A DNA stretch of 64,000 nucleotides from Polytrichum commune (taxonomy: Eukaryota; Streptophyta; Polytrichopsida; Polytrichales; Polytrichaceae). Below the pieces are notes generated by a model. The model was not told the DNA's origin and did not search any database. It was given only the letters and a program-made list of their open reading frames with translations. The position numbers and the translations under genes are program-made. Positions 32,985 through 44,146 of the stretch are shown piece after piece. Within the stretch, counting starts at the first letter, position 1. Every line of letters begins with the position of its first letter. The stretch is taken from contig OX485807.1 in assembly GCA_950295325.1 (NCBI GenBank), positions 28,491,666 to 28,555,665 on the forward strand. Direction: 5' to 3'.

Positions 32985-33275
32985 AGGACTGAATTTTGAT
33001 CAGGTCAGAATCAACATTGCCATGACACATGTCCCTGATTTGAGTGCTAAAGTGAGCAGGAATAAGTGGTTAAAATGAGTTGTTATGGCAAACGCTGGAC
33101 ATTGGTGATTTGTTAAGGCCAACTTTTGGCTTTGAAAAATCATAGTAATTTCAATGTAAGGAATAAAATTACCAAGAAAAAATTGTAGTCCTCCCGATCT
33201 CTATCCTCCTACACGGGGAAAATTTCCACCACCTTTTACTTCTTTAGATTTGGTGCAGAGTCTCTTAAGCGATTC
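32985..33275. repeat. dispersed repeat R1 copy 2
   Basis: Same-orientation partner of 25090-25395. Confidence 0.8.
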
Positions 33276-33937
33276 GTTATGGACGCCTTTCCTCTAGTTC
33301 AAGTAGTTATTTTCTTGAGTTTGTTTATAGGTCTTGGGGGAGGTTGTTGTAGTGTAAGCTTGAGAGCCATCCTTGATGGCCACGTGGCAATTGTCATATT
33401 TGAGTGTACCTCTCATCCATCCAAAATAGAAACCCAACCCGTGCAAGTTTGTAGTTGGTACATCTCAACTGACTTCGACCGTGGTCTTTGAAACTAATTT
33501 CAATGTCAATTCATTATTAGTAAAAAAAATAAAAAAATTGCATATGGATTGCATACCGTTCATCACATTTATGTTGGATGAATATAATATATGTTCATAT
33601 GCAACAACTCCCTCTTCTTTGTTTGACAAGGAGCATATTGTCATTGGCGGAGATGTGAATTCCAAAGTCAAACCTCGCTAGTGTGCAACCTTAAGCATGT
33701 TTCAATGGTGTTTTAGTTGTCCAAGTATATTGATTGTAGAGTCCGGAATGGTTGATAGAGCACATAACCCAATCCCTTTTGAACAAATGTCTTGTTGGGT
33801 TCCATTGTTAGATCTAGCCTAAGCACAATCTACTCAAATAAAGATGTCCAATCAAGAGAACAACCAAATAAGGCATGTGTACTTTAAAGTAAGCATGCCT
33901 ATAATAATTCCAACAGAACAAATAAAATTACAATCTA
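33276..33937. other. unannotated stretch
   Basis: No supportable feature. Confidence 0.4.
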
Positions 33938-33938
33938 T

Positions 33939-34500
33939 ATTAAAGAGGTGTGTGGTTAGATGTGTATCTACGAACAAACACCAAAAAGACACGTTTAAAA
34001 GAGAATGAACCATGTGCTCAAAATATGCTAACCATTCTCGACACAACATTCAACATGATTGGGAGATACCTATACGACCACTTAATGAACACAAGAATCT
34101 TCACTTCGATCATGAATACAAAGTTCCATTATCAAATCCATCATCTCTTACATAGAATTGCACGTTGCATATCCTCCAAGAAGTGGGTGCCGAGAGAAAA
34201 GTGAGTGTCCAAACAACATTAAAGGGGTATGTGGTTAGATGTGTATCTAAGAACAACCACCAAAAAGACACATGTTTAAAAGAGAATGAACCATGTGCTC
34301 AAAATACACTGACCATTCTTGACACAACATTCAACATGATTGGGAGATACCTATACGACCACTTAATGAACACGAGAATCTTGACTTCGATCATGAATAC
34401 AAAGTTCCATGATCCAATCGATCATCATCTTACATAGAATTGCACGTTGCATATCCTCCAAGAAGTGAGTGCCGAGAGAAAAGTGAGTGTCCAAACAACA
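33939..34500. repeat. two-copy tandem duplication, ~281 bp unit
   Basis: Copies at 33939-34219 and 34220-34500 are ~93% alike: GTGTGGTTAGATGTGTATCT, AGAATGAACCATGTGCTCAA, GATTGGGAGATACCTATACG and GCATATCCTCCAAGAAGTG occur in both, in order. A recent duplication. Confidence 0.95.
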
Positions 34501-34504
34501 CGCG

Positions 34505-36565
34505 TCAAAGGGACCTCCATACACATGGTAGGCCACCGTGAAGGAGGAGCTCCTTTCCTTCACCCCCTCGACGGGGATATTGATATGGGCCTAGTGCCAC
34601 TGACAGGTGTCCTGTGTACGAGAGGGGAGGAGGAGTTTATCCTCCTCTTTGGCAATGAGAGAGAGAGGAAAGGAGCAATCCAATGCACCCTCATCAGTCC
34701 TTGTTGAGGTAGCGATCCGTAATGGAGCCAACTACCTACTCCACTCAACCCACGCCAAGGGAAAAGGACTATCCACAATCCAATCCCCCGTGGTTTCTCC
34801 CACCCCCCATTGGTGGGCTTGACTCCAAGAAAAATATCTTGAGCTTCATACATCTCGAGTTTGTCCTTTGCCCAAAGGAAAACTAGAAACGAAGACGCAA
34901 AAAAAACAAACAAAAAAGAAGAAGAAAGAAACGGCGGTGTTCGATAACATTACTAAGTATCTACATGATGGTCTTTTCTGGAAAGAAAGAGGTTGCGATT
35001 AAAAAAACTTTGATGATATGTAGTTGTTTGTCAAGAAGTTCAAAGTGATCCACATAAATGGATGGAGCATCCCAAGCATAAGCAATGTTTGATAGCATCC
35101 CATAACATTGAAATGTGTAAGTTAGTTTATGGGATGACACAAACGAATAACGCAACTTGTCTCAACAACCAAGCAAAAATACAATCATATGTGACATTGA
35201 TGACCAAGGATCCCATGTGTGTGTGTGTGTTGGGGGGGACCAACACTAGCATATGTGTGAGTTTTTTTTTTTTTTTTTTTTTAAATTCGTTTTTTTCTTC
35301 CCAACATGTTATGTGTAGACCCTGGTTAGGAGGCATCAATATAAGGATTGAAAGTTGACGAGATTGATTGGAATTGCATGTACATTCTTGATAGGATGTT
35401 CTAAAAGGGGAGTGATTGATGCTTGCCTATATTGAATATACCCATCCCCCCCCCCCTTCCCCTCGTGCCACCAAGGGATGAAGTCCCACTCTGACACCCT
35501 TTTTATTTGACACTTCTACCCCCTTGTCTCTCAACTCCCTATGCTTATAAGGTGAACCATGCCCCTCCAATTCTTTCCACGGCCATGCTCATCACCCTAA
35601 TCCTAATCCCTCCACCCCACCGTAACATTTTCTCTCTATTTAATTATGCTTTTTGTGTTGATGTTGCCACAATTCCACCGTTGTTTTGCAATGCATGTTG
35701 CGTGGGCCCATGAGCATGTTATTTCACTACACATGTGTAGATGACACAACGCAAGATAATCTTACTCTTCATTCTCTTGGCAAGTACAACAATTTTATTT
35801 TTATTTTTAAACAAAGAAAAAAAGAAAAAATATATGCTCCCCCAACAATTAATGTTTTAAATGGCTTGCAATTTTACAAATGCATTCCCTAACCATTCAT
35901 TTGAGATTTGGACAAGTTGGTCCCATGCCGTAAGTGTTGGGCCCACCATCAATGGTGGGGATTTGAGATCCATCCCTCCCTTGCCCCACTTATGCCCTCA
36001 TGCCACCACCGTTAGGTAAAATATTACAATGACTATTGTTAGTCGCACTTGAACATAGGCTTCACATTTGCAAAGATTAGAATGGCATCATCCTATTGAA
36101 ATCATCAAAAATTTGATTTAAAAACACCAAATGAGCTTGTGGATCTTCTCTCAGCTTGTATTGTTGTACCAATTCTTTGCTCGTTGTGACACATGTAAAG
36201 AGGAAGCTCATCTGGCATCACGGCAATGAAAGAAGCAATGGCCACACACTACTATGAATTATGGAAGAAATGTTGGTGTTGGTGGTGGTAGTGGTAGACA
36301 TGGTACTTCATGGGGGCATGGTGGTTGGTCATGAGGGCTTATGAACTTGGACATGGGTATACATGCACATGATGGATACGCATGGGCATGGAGGCATATG
36401 GTTGCATGGGTGTATGGGCTTGAGTTTATCCGTGATATCAATTCATATGCACAGCTGCAAAAGGTTAAGACGACACATGTCCAAGCTAGTGAATCCTAAG
36501 ACATGCACAACAACTCATGTCCGAGGTTATGAATCTTAAGACAAGCGTGGCAACTCATGTGGAAG
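34505..36565. other. unannotated stretch with low-complexity tracts
   Basis: Holds a short (GT)n at ~35217-35230, a T20 tract near 35262-35282 and C11 at 35446-35456. A minus frame at 34560-34913 has no recognised domain. A G/T-rich (GGTGGTGGT) patch lies near 36268-36300. Confidence 0.4.
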
Positions 36566-36569
36566 CCAC

Positions 36570-36935
36570 ACACACTTGAGTACGCATCTTTTGAAATGGA
36601 GTTTGATAAGCTATGGTAAAGGAATTTTAGCCTTGACATGTGCCTAACTTCGAGGAGCTTGGTTTCGAGGTTATTTCTCTTTTATTGGGTATAAATATCC
36701 ATTTTCAACTATGAATCAAGATGGTAGTTTTGCAAGGCTTAAAACTTCGTTTCCGGTTGGAGTTGGAAATGTATGGTCCTAACCAAAAAAGAGGGACCAA
36801 ACGTGAAACCAAAGCTCCTCAAATTAAGCACATGTCTAGGCCGAATTTATTTTACCTTGGCTTACCAAACTCCATCGCAAAACTGGTGCTTTCAAATGTG
36901 TGTGGCCTCCCCTTCAAGATTGGTGTTGAGGGTGA
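36570..36935. repeat. foldback repeat unit 1
   Basis: Left half (GCCTTGACATGTGCCTAACT, TCGAGGAGCTTGGTTTCGAG) is mirrored by right half (GAAACCAAAGCTCCTCAAAT, TAAGCACATGTCTAGGCC), so the unit is a large imperfect palindrome of ~360 bp. Related units follow at 37110-37490 and 37650-39105. Confidence 0.85.
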
Positions 36936-37109
36936 TGCTAGCCAGTGCGACTGGTGCATCAGTTTGTGATATCAATGAATGGGGATGGGGATGGAACTTA
37001 TTTTTGGCTTTGTGGCAAAAAATGGCAAAGCAATAGTGGTGGTGATGGGAGCCCTTGTCCTAGCGTTTGTGTCATGTGCAATGGAAAAAAAGAGTTGTGA
37101 CTCATAAGG

Positions 37110-37490
37110 GGAGGCCACTCATGTTTGTAAAAATTGGTTTCAAAATAGAGTTTGGTAAGCCAAGGTAAAATAATTTTGGCCTTGACATGTGCCTAACTTC
37201 GAGGAGTTTGGTTTCAAGGTTGGTCCCTTTTTTTTTGGGGGGGGGGGGTTAGAATCGTTCATTTTCAACTCTGATCCAAGATGGTGTTTTGCAAGGCTTA
37301 AAGCCTTTGTTTATGATGGGAGTTGGAAATAGAGAGGTTTTAACCCAAAAAAAGAGGGGCCGACCTTGAAACCAAACTCCTTGAAGTTAAGCACATGTTA
37401 AGGCCAAACTTCTTGGCTTACCAAACTAAGTTTCAAAATCGGCGGTTTCGAATGTGTGTGGCCTCCCCTGTAGTGACATGAAGGCTTGTG
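37110..37490. repeat. foldback repeat unit 2
   Basis: Same palindromic structure as unit 1, with a G-run near 37236. Its right end, CCAAACTAAGTTTC...GTGTGTGGCCTCCCC, is the empty-site equivalent of the PIF insertion in unit 3. Confidence 0.85.
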
Positions 37491-37499
37491 CCTTGACTG

Positions 37500-37645
37500 C
37501 ACCGACGTTTCCGTCCGGTTGGAGCCGTGAAATTGTTGAGGATTATGTTGAGAAATAGATGTCGACCCACCACTTTTCATATTAGTACAGCCGGAGATGC
37601 CGACGGATGGTGCCAAAAGTAGCTGGTGTGATAAGCCCCTCAAGG
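37500..37645. repeat. dispersed repeat, partner at 19500-19650
   Basis: See 19500-19650. Here it sits between two foldback units and interrupts their spacing. Confidence 0.7.
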
Positions 37646-38146
37646 GGAGGCCACACACGTTCGCAAACACCGGTTTCAAAATAGAGTCTAGTAAGCCAAG
37701 ATAAACGAATTTGGGCCTTGACATGTGCCTAACTTCAAGGAGCTTGGTTTCAAGGTCGGTCCTTCTTTCTTGGGCAGAATCGTCCGTTTCCAACTGTGAT
37801 TGGAAACGATTTAACCAAAAACAGAATGACCAACCTTGAAACCATACTCCACGAAGTTAGGCACATGTCAAGGCCAAAATCCTTTCACCTTGGCTTGCCA
37901 AACTAAGGGGCGGTTTACACTATGGACCATGAAGTTGGACCAGGGCTCTGCAAGGCAGCTGATTGGTTGTTGAGGTTCTCCCGGGACAACTTCGGTTTAC
38001 ACTAAGGAAAAAATGGCAGAGGGACCATGGAGGTCGAGGTCCCCAAAATATAATTTTTAAGGCCTAATAAATGCACTGACATGGTCCAACGGGTTTTGCG
38101 TTGAGAGAGGCAAGAGAGGTGGTCTAGTAGGAAAAGGCAAGAGCCC

Positions 38147-38347
38147 ATGTCAGAGAAATACCATTTCAATAAATTTTTAATGAATCTACCTTTTAAGCAC
38201 CTTAATTATACCATAGCCCATGAGACATACCAACACTACCTTGCCCTACCCCTTAAACCGGCTCACACGTGCTTCACCAAACAACGCGGGACATCTAGAA
38301 CTCAAGAATTCAAGTGCAGATTTGTTTTTTTGGTCTACCAAATGTAA
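38147..38347 (+). CDS. conserved short frame in PIF family A (doubtful gene)
   Basis: 66 codons starting MSEKYHFNKFLMNLPF and including IAHETYQHYLALPLKPAHTC. The copy-1 homologue (3658-3933, minus) is extended N-terminally to 91 codons. The two differ at only a few residues, but the elements are so similar overall that conservation proves little. No known domain. It may be a relic of transposon coding sequence or chance. Confidence 0.25.
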   Translation: MSEKYHFNKFLMNLPFKHLNYTIAHETYQHYLALPLKPAHTCFTKQRGTSRTQEFKCRFVFLVYQM

Positions 38348-38367
38348 TGGTTGGAATTTTGGGGCTT

Positions 38368-38418
38368 GTAATATACCGTTGGAAAGGTCTTGAAAATACC
38401 TTTCCAACGGTATATTAC
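38368..38418. repeat. perfect 21-bp inverted repeat, copy 2
   Basis: Arms 38368-38388 and 38398-38418 are exact reverse complements; the 9-nt loop is CTTGAAAAT. Confidence 0.95.
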
Positions 38419-39109
38419 ACATCCCAAAATGCTTACAAAATGAAGTTGAAAAAGAAAAAAGAAAAATCTGTAGTGGTTTAGTGATTGTAGATCAGGGTAG
38501 TCAAAAGAAGTGCAATGGGAAATCTTCTAACATTAATTATCAAAGAATTGAAAATTAGTGTTGAGCAAGGTAGGGTGGTAACAACATTAAATATAATCAA
38601 ACACTAAATATCCTATTTAGTGTAGTGACAACACAAGGTACATGTCACATGTAAATTACATTGAGCATGTACAAATTAAATTGCTCATTTTATTTTATTT
38701 AAAAAAAATTGTTGTGAGAAGATTTGCAAGCCACATCTTCGACACATTTAACAAGAAGTGAAGACAAGTGAAGCCCAAGAGAAGACAAGGAATGATCAAA
38801 CTTAATTTTTTTTTTCAAAATTTCCCTTTTTGGGCATGTATTAAAAAAATCAACACCTCCACTTTTTGGTGCATGGTCATTATTCATGGTCCACATTCGG
38901 TTTACACCTAGTGAAGGGCCCATGAACCATGAAAACTAATATTTTAGTAACTCGGACCATGGAAGTCGTCCCATGAAGTCGTCCCACGCAAAATAAGCTT
39001 CTTACGTGGGACGACTTCATGGTCCATAGTGTAAACCGCCCCTAAGTGTCGAAACCGACGGACTCGATCGTGTGTGGCCTCCCCTTCAAAAGCCAAGATG
39101 GAGCAGCTA

Positions 39110-40435
39110 GGCTTGGCTGGATCATCAATGCCCCCGAGCGAGTGGATAACAAGTTGCTGATATTTTGGTCCTGCACTTCCATCATTCATCCTTATGAAAG
39201 TAGTTGACCAGTCATGCAGGATAGAGTGTTTGAAGGACTTATTAAAGCTATAAAGATCACCACGTTACATAAGTTCTTTATTATATATGTATGTAGCGTC
39301 TGGTCTGTCGATGTTCTCGCTCTTTGAACTTGCCAATTGGCACCCATCAACCTTACGTAGGTGAAAGTGCGGTCACCTAGACTATGACACAAATCTAATC
39401 TTATTATGTGAATCGATTCCACATTTACCATCGGAGGCCTGGCAATTAGTTTGGTAGGCTCCAATTGGGATGAATTAGCCACAAACTTATGGGGTGTAAG
39501 TGTTCATGTTTTTTTACCTCCTTCAAATTGGTGGTGGTGGCGGTATTGTGTGCTTCTCTTGGTGGTTTGGCGCTCTCTCTCTCTCCAAGCCTCTCTAGGT
39601 GTGGATGGTTACCTGGCTCTCTCCTCACTGCTATGAAAAGTATTTTCAATTATACACACCCACCGATCTTACCTAAGGCAAGAGGCAATCAACCCATATA
39701 CCACAAGAATGTCTTCCTTACTTGATTCAACTCCATATTATTTTATGAAGCCCCAAATGAAGATTCAGTTGGGTTAATTGATTCTCTATTGCCAACAAGA
39801 GTTCCATATTATTATTTTTTAAAAGAGAAGTCATAGTGGAGCCATGTCATGACTTCACATACACACCCCCCCCCCTCTCCCCCAAACGGGCACTTGGCAT
39901 GAAGATTTTTTAATGTTTCAAGAAATAAATTGGTGCAGGTTTCCTTTGATTTTGTGAAGGATAATGATCCTCCAAAGTTTTCATTTTGAAGCTTGTAGAA
40001 GGTCATTAATACTTGAAGGAGGAAACAATATCCTTGCTTGTGGGTGTTGCCCATTGCAAGGATCAACCATCTTTAGTATTGTGGGCAACCCCCTAAACCA
40101 AACGTGTTTCAAAATTAACATTTAAGCTCGTTGGGAGAGACACCCATCATTTGGCCAATCAACTTTGACCACCTCTAGAACACCCTCATCCATCTTGTCA
40201 CCCGAATTTTGAAGAAAACTACTAGCTGCTCCAACTTGAGAACTCCAACCTTGTGACCATTGCATCCTTTCAAATTTTGGACAAAGACACCCATCATTTG
40301 GTCAATAAACTTTGACCATCTCTACAATAGGTTTATGAAGTCAAACTTTCAAAATTCAACTTCCTACATATGTGTCTTCTATATAAAAAAATTGGGTATT
40401 TATTTGAGGACCCTTATCCATCCCATCATCCAAAT
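39110..40435. other. unannotated stretch
   Basis: No supportable gene. A C-run occurs near 39867. Phrases CACCCATCATTTGG.CAAT.AACTTTGACCA repeat near 40140 and 40290. Confidence 0.4.
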
Positions 40436-40439
40436 TTAT

Positions 40440-40815
40440 ATTGCACTAAACATGATATTTAGTGTCACCAATTCTAATTGTCTTGCGCAACACTAATTGT
40501 AAACCATGGTGTAGTGTCACCAACACTAAATATTAACCCAACATTATTTGTCATTCCTTGTAGACTTTTTGGGGGATTATAGATTTGCAGTTTTGCAATT
40601 ACTGTCACTTACCATGTGATTTTTCATCCAATTTTCAATCATCCATGGCAATATTTCGTCACAAGTTGTCGACAAGAGAAGGTAGGGTTTTGGCCAATGG
40701 ATGAACTCATCCATCACCCATGACAATATTTGTTCACTTATTCATAAGAAGTGTCGTCCAAAAAGTTACTGAAGTGACATAAAAAACCATATGACAACTA
40801 AATATCATACTTAGT
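40440..40815 (+). mobile_element. dispersed element family F, copy 2
   Basis: From CATGATATTTAGTGTCACC to CTAAATATCATACTTAGTG. Near co-linear with 57690-58070, and inverted relative to 23330-23650. The ends have inverse ACACTAAATATNATNTTTAGTGT character. The interior includes CAACACTAATTGTAAACC and GGATGAACTCATCCAT. Confidence 0.75.
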
Positions 40816-41044
40816 GTAGCTGCCCCAAACTCGAGAATTCCAACCTTGTGACTTTCACATTCTTTCAAATTTCATTGAAACAAAGATGATTTTCTTCCTG
40901 AAACTTCATAATGGAGTTGGTTTTCACATACAAGTGATCAACCATAACACATGTGCACTAGTCTAAATTGTCCTTGACTTTAAGGGTGGTATGAAGATTT
41001 CAAGTTCATTGGAATGCACCTAGTGACAAAAAGGTATAAAAAAT

Positions 41045-41712
41045 AGAAATTGGTTAATGACCACTTATGGTACACTAGACTAGAAGTAGAATGATACTTG
41101 TGTGGACCCAAAATAGCTAATTGTAAAAGTGTTGGCTCGAAAAGGATGCAGTGGTGATTGGCCGGATAGGTCCTATTTCACACCACTTGGGAACACTTTT
41201 GGGTGCCATTGAGTTAACCATCTTGTGTGCATGCGTCTGCAAAGTAAGATATTTTGACTCTCAAATCAGGAAGAGTCTACACTACAAGTAGGGGTTTGAC
41301 TTACTTACCTCTTTGAAAAAAATGTAAGTAATTATTAACAAGGAAAAAAATTACGAAACAACTTGCATTTCTCATGATTTCCTCTACTCCATGTTCGGGG
41401 GGAAAATGTGGAAAAATTCAAGCCACTCCTCTTGGCCAAATCAGCTTACTTCCACCATTTTCCATTGTTTTTGTACCTTAGAGGGCTATTGAGGTTAACC
41501 TTCAAAGAGCACGACATGTAGCCCTGGTCAACATATTTGGTATGTAAGCAAAGATTGGAATCATAACAAGTCATGATCCTAGTGTTCCAAGTCCAACCGA
41601 TTACATGTTGTAATCTTTCTGTTTTTTCAAATAACCCAACATATATTCCACAATTTATTTTAGAATGATGTGTAATTTTCTTGAAGTATTGAACTTCAAC
41701 CAGATTGTAAGG
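41045..41712. repeat. long dispersed repeat R3 copy 2
   Basis: Same orientation and order as 27505-28165, including the terminal family G-like segment. Confidence 0.85.
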
Positions 41713-41780
41713 TAACTAGAAATATTGATGAATAATTGAATATTCTAACCACATGTGCCAGTGTGTAAACAAAGGATGAC

Positions 41781-42005
41781 GAGAGCTAGACAACTCCCAG
41801 TTGAAGAGGAATGGACTGGAGTTAGACAACTCCAGATTGACAACATGTGCACTGGAAATAGACAACTCCGTATTTAGTGCATTGGAATTAGACCATTCCA
41901 TTTTGAGAACACGTGCATTTGAGTTAGACAACTCTCAATGAGGTGCACTGGAGTTAGACCACTCCAAATTTGGAAAGATGAATGTTATTCATTAGAGTTA
42001 GAAAC
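41781..42005. repeat. array of short palindromes (GTTAGACAAC core)
   Basis: Six palindromes with AGAC loops at 41788, 41824, 41860, 41890, 41926 and 41956 (period 36, 36, 30, 36, 30), plus a degraded seventh near 41999. The best unit is TGGAGTTAGACAACTCCA; others read TGGAATTAGACCATTCCA and TTTGAGTTAGACAACTCTCA, where both arms changed together. This is the reverse complement of the 24.3 kb array motif. Confidence 0.88.
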
Positions 42006-42007
42006 TA

Positions 42008-42252
42008 CATTGTTTTTTTTCTAATTAGTGTGGCTGAGAAATTCAAGCGGGTTGAAATTTAATGTGTCCCGCATTACTTTTACACTACTTGTCATGGTTT
42101 AAATTTGCCTTCAATTCTCATCCAAATATGCAGACGAAAAAACCCACGCTAAATTTCCACACCAAAATCACAGCGAACCACTTCAAACTATCGTCAAAGA
42201 GTAGCGTGGGAAATCCGGAATTAGTGTGGCCCACACTAAATTAGACCAAACT
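42008..42252. mobile_element. MITE family E copy 3 (diverged)
   Basis: TCTAATTAGTGTGGCTGAGA at the left, and GGCCCACACTAAATTAGACC at the right with an adjacent second ATTAGTGTGG word. It sits directly after the palindrome array. Confidence 0.55.
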
Positions 42253-42257
42253 GTGTA

Positions 42258-42508
42258 TCAGTCCAGTGATCGGGGAGATTTTTGGGCAGAATCGGTTGAG
42301 ATCCTAGTGTATGCAAGTCCAACCGGTTACATGTTGACATCCTCCGGTTTTCCTTTATTAAATCGGGGTATATTCTATAAATTCTTCTAAAATGATCGGT
42401 AGTTTTCCTGCAGTCTTGATCTTCAACCGGTTATTTCTCAAACTCAACCGGTTCATTTGTAACGAACTGCCGGTTCTCCCCGATCATTGTACCAGTCGGT
42501 TTCTCTTC
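42258..42508. mobile_element. MITE family G, best-preserved copy
   Basis: Inverse ends CCAGTGATCGGGGAGA and TCTCCCCGATCATTG. The interior has four ACCGGTT words (CAACCGGTTACATGTTGACA, TTCAACCGGTTATTTCTCAA and others). Exact borders and target duplication are unclear. Confidence 0.7.
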
Positions 42509-43044
42509 TCCCCGTTCATTGAAGGGGGACGTGCATATATAGAACTTTATAAGTTAAGTTCTGAAGTCGGTTGACTCTTTGGGCAATTATAGGAAGGGTG
42601 CCATTGAAAGCAGTGCATGCATGGATCCATGCATCCGTGTGGCCAAGCAAGCAAGCAAGCTCGCTCGATCACGTCTGTGGAATGTTGACTCTCTCTGTTC
42701 CCAAATTCCTATCCCCCAACCAAGTGGATAAGTGCAGTTGAAACTCCAGAGTTAGGTCATTATTGGGTGCAACTAAAGGCCCTGCCTGCCTGCAAACAAG
42801 CCAACCAACAACCCATGGAACAGCAGCCAGCCAGCCAGCACAGGCTGCTCTAGATCTATACGTCTGCCACTGCTCCCGCTAACTTGGTGTGTCGCGGAAA
42901 ACAACTGAGATTCGTATGTTCTTGGGCCACTAAATTGGTTGGTGGTATTTAGTGTATCGTATGTAGTGTCGCTTCCCATGTGTTTGAGCTCTAGTGTAGG
43001 TCCTACTAGTTGTCGTTGTTTCGAAACGCCCACCAAGACGGTAA

Positions 43045-43642
43045 GGGCCGCTTCGATTCACACATGAGCCAAGAGCCGTGACCTTGTAACGGTGAGGACC
43101 CTTGACTCTCATCCAAAGGCCGTACCGTGGATGTTGGGAAAGCCATTTTATGTAGTCTTGGGCCCTCAAGCATAGTGTGAAGTGAGAATGAACCATGTTG
43201 CGGGACCATTGCATATTTTGTTGGCGGGGAAAAAGAGGGGAGGATTTGGTTTGATATAATATGTCTCAGGTTTTATCAATTCAAGAGAATTACTTGGTGG
43301 TGTTTGTTTCTCCTGGAATTTGTTTTGGAATCTGCCGTGCAGTTTGTTTTGAAATCTGTCATGTTGGAAAATAATATTAAAAAAGTCGTGGTCTCCCGGA
43401 ATTTGCATCAGGCCCACCTCTTGGAGGTGGGTTTGATGCAAATTCCAGGAGACCATGCACCCTTATCCACAACTTGCCATGTAGAACTTCATGTAGACTT
43501 TTCATCCGCGAACTTTTCTTTGGGCCTTTAGGTCTTCACCTCCTAGTGTGAAGTGAACTTGGACGGTCTCCGCCTTTTTGGCCAATGAGAGCTTTTACAT
43601 TGCCATGGTAAGGGGCCTTCAACCTTGTGTGTGAAGTGTCCC
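43045..43642. mobile_element. PIF/Harbinger MITE family C copy 2 (598 bp)
   Basis: GGGCCGCTTCGATTCACACA at the left and the inverse of GGGACACTTCACACACAAGG at the right, TAA on both sides. Opposite orientation to 21518-22086, with the same internal hairpin. Confidence 0.88.
43388..43456. repeat. 33-nt-arm hairpin in PIF family C copy 2
   Basis: Arms 43388-43420 and 43424-43456. The stem core TTTGCATCA replaces TTTTCGTCA of the 21.7 kb copy on both arms. Confidence 0.9.
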
Positions 43643-43645
43643 TAA

Positions 43646-44146
43646 GGGCGGCTTCACACACGAGACTGCGAGCCCGTGACCGTCTACACTTCAAGCACTT
43701 TCATTGGTGGATAAGAATGGAGCCAGTCCAAGTTCGCTTCACACTACGCTTGAGGGACCAACGGAGTATGTAAATGCGAGATGGATGTGAAGTCTACATG
43801 GGTTCCTACGTGGCATCGAATGGATCGTGTTTCATGGTCATTGGGGATGTTTTCAAGAACTGCCTCTTGGAGGTAGGCTTAACACAAAACCGGGAGACCA
43901 TGGCACTCCAAACACTCACAACCGTTGTTTTTTCCTATTTTATCATGCGTGAGGACCTGCATGGGTAAAAATTGATTGAAATAGCATTTGGTTGAGGGCC
44001 CGGTCACATATAACTTCACAGTACACTTGAGGGTCCGTGACCACACTACATGATTTTGGAGGTGTGTTGGGAAGGCCGTTGGACACTTTCTTTTGGGCTC
44101 TCACAATTTCATGGTCACGGCTCTTGGCTCGTGTGTGAAGTGGCCC
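43646..44146. mobile_element. PIF/Harbinger MITE family C copy 3 (501 bp)
   Basis: GGGCGGCTTCACACACGAGA to the inverse of GGGCCACTTCACACACGAGC. TAA at 43643-43645 is shared with copy 2, and TAA follows at 44147-44149. It carries a more degraded version of the hairpin near 43826-43900. Confidence 0.88.

Larger units (their letters stand above)
37907..39042. mobile_element. PIF/Harbinger-type element, family A copy 2
   Basis: GGGGCGGTTTACACTATGG at one end and its inverse at the other, flanked by TAA (37904-37906 and 39043-39045). 1136 bp, inverted relative to the copy at 3003-4126 and very similar along its length. It includes the perfect hairpin at 38368-38418 and a plus-strand frame (38147-38347, MSEKYHFNKFLMNLPFKHLN...) equivalent to the minus-strand frame of copy 1. 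Confidence 0.92.
37650..39105. repeat. foldback repeat unit 3 split by PIF element
   Basis: Left part 37650-37906 and right remnant 39043-39105 (GTGTCGAAACCGACGG...GTGTGTGGCCTCCCCTTC) rejoin into a unit like unit 2 once the PIF element and one TAA are removed. Confidence 0.85.

Noticed and set aside
34560-34913. 117-codon minus-strand frame
   Set aside because: Composition is plausible but there is no domain, no conserved copy and no splice or promoter signal.
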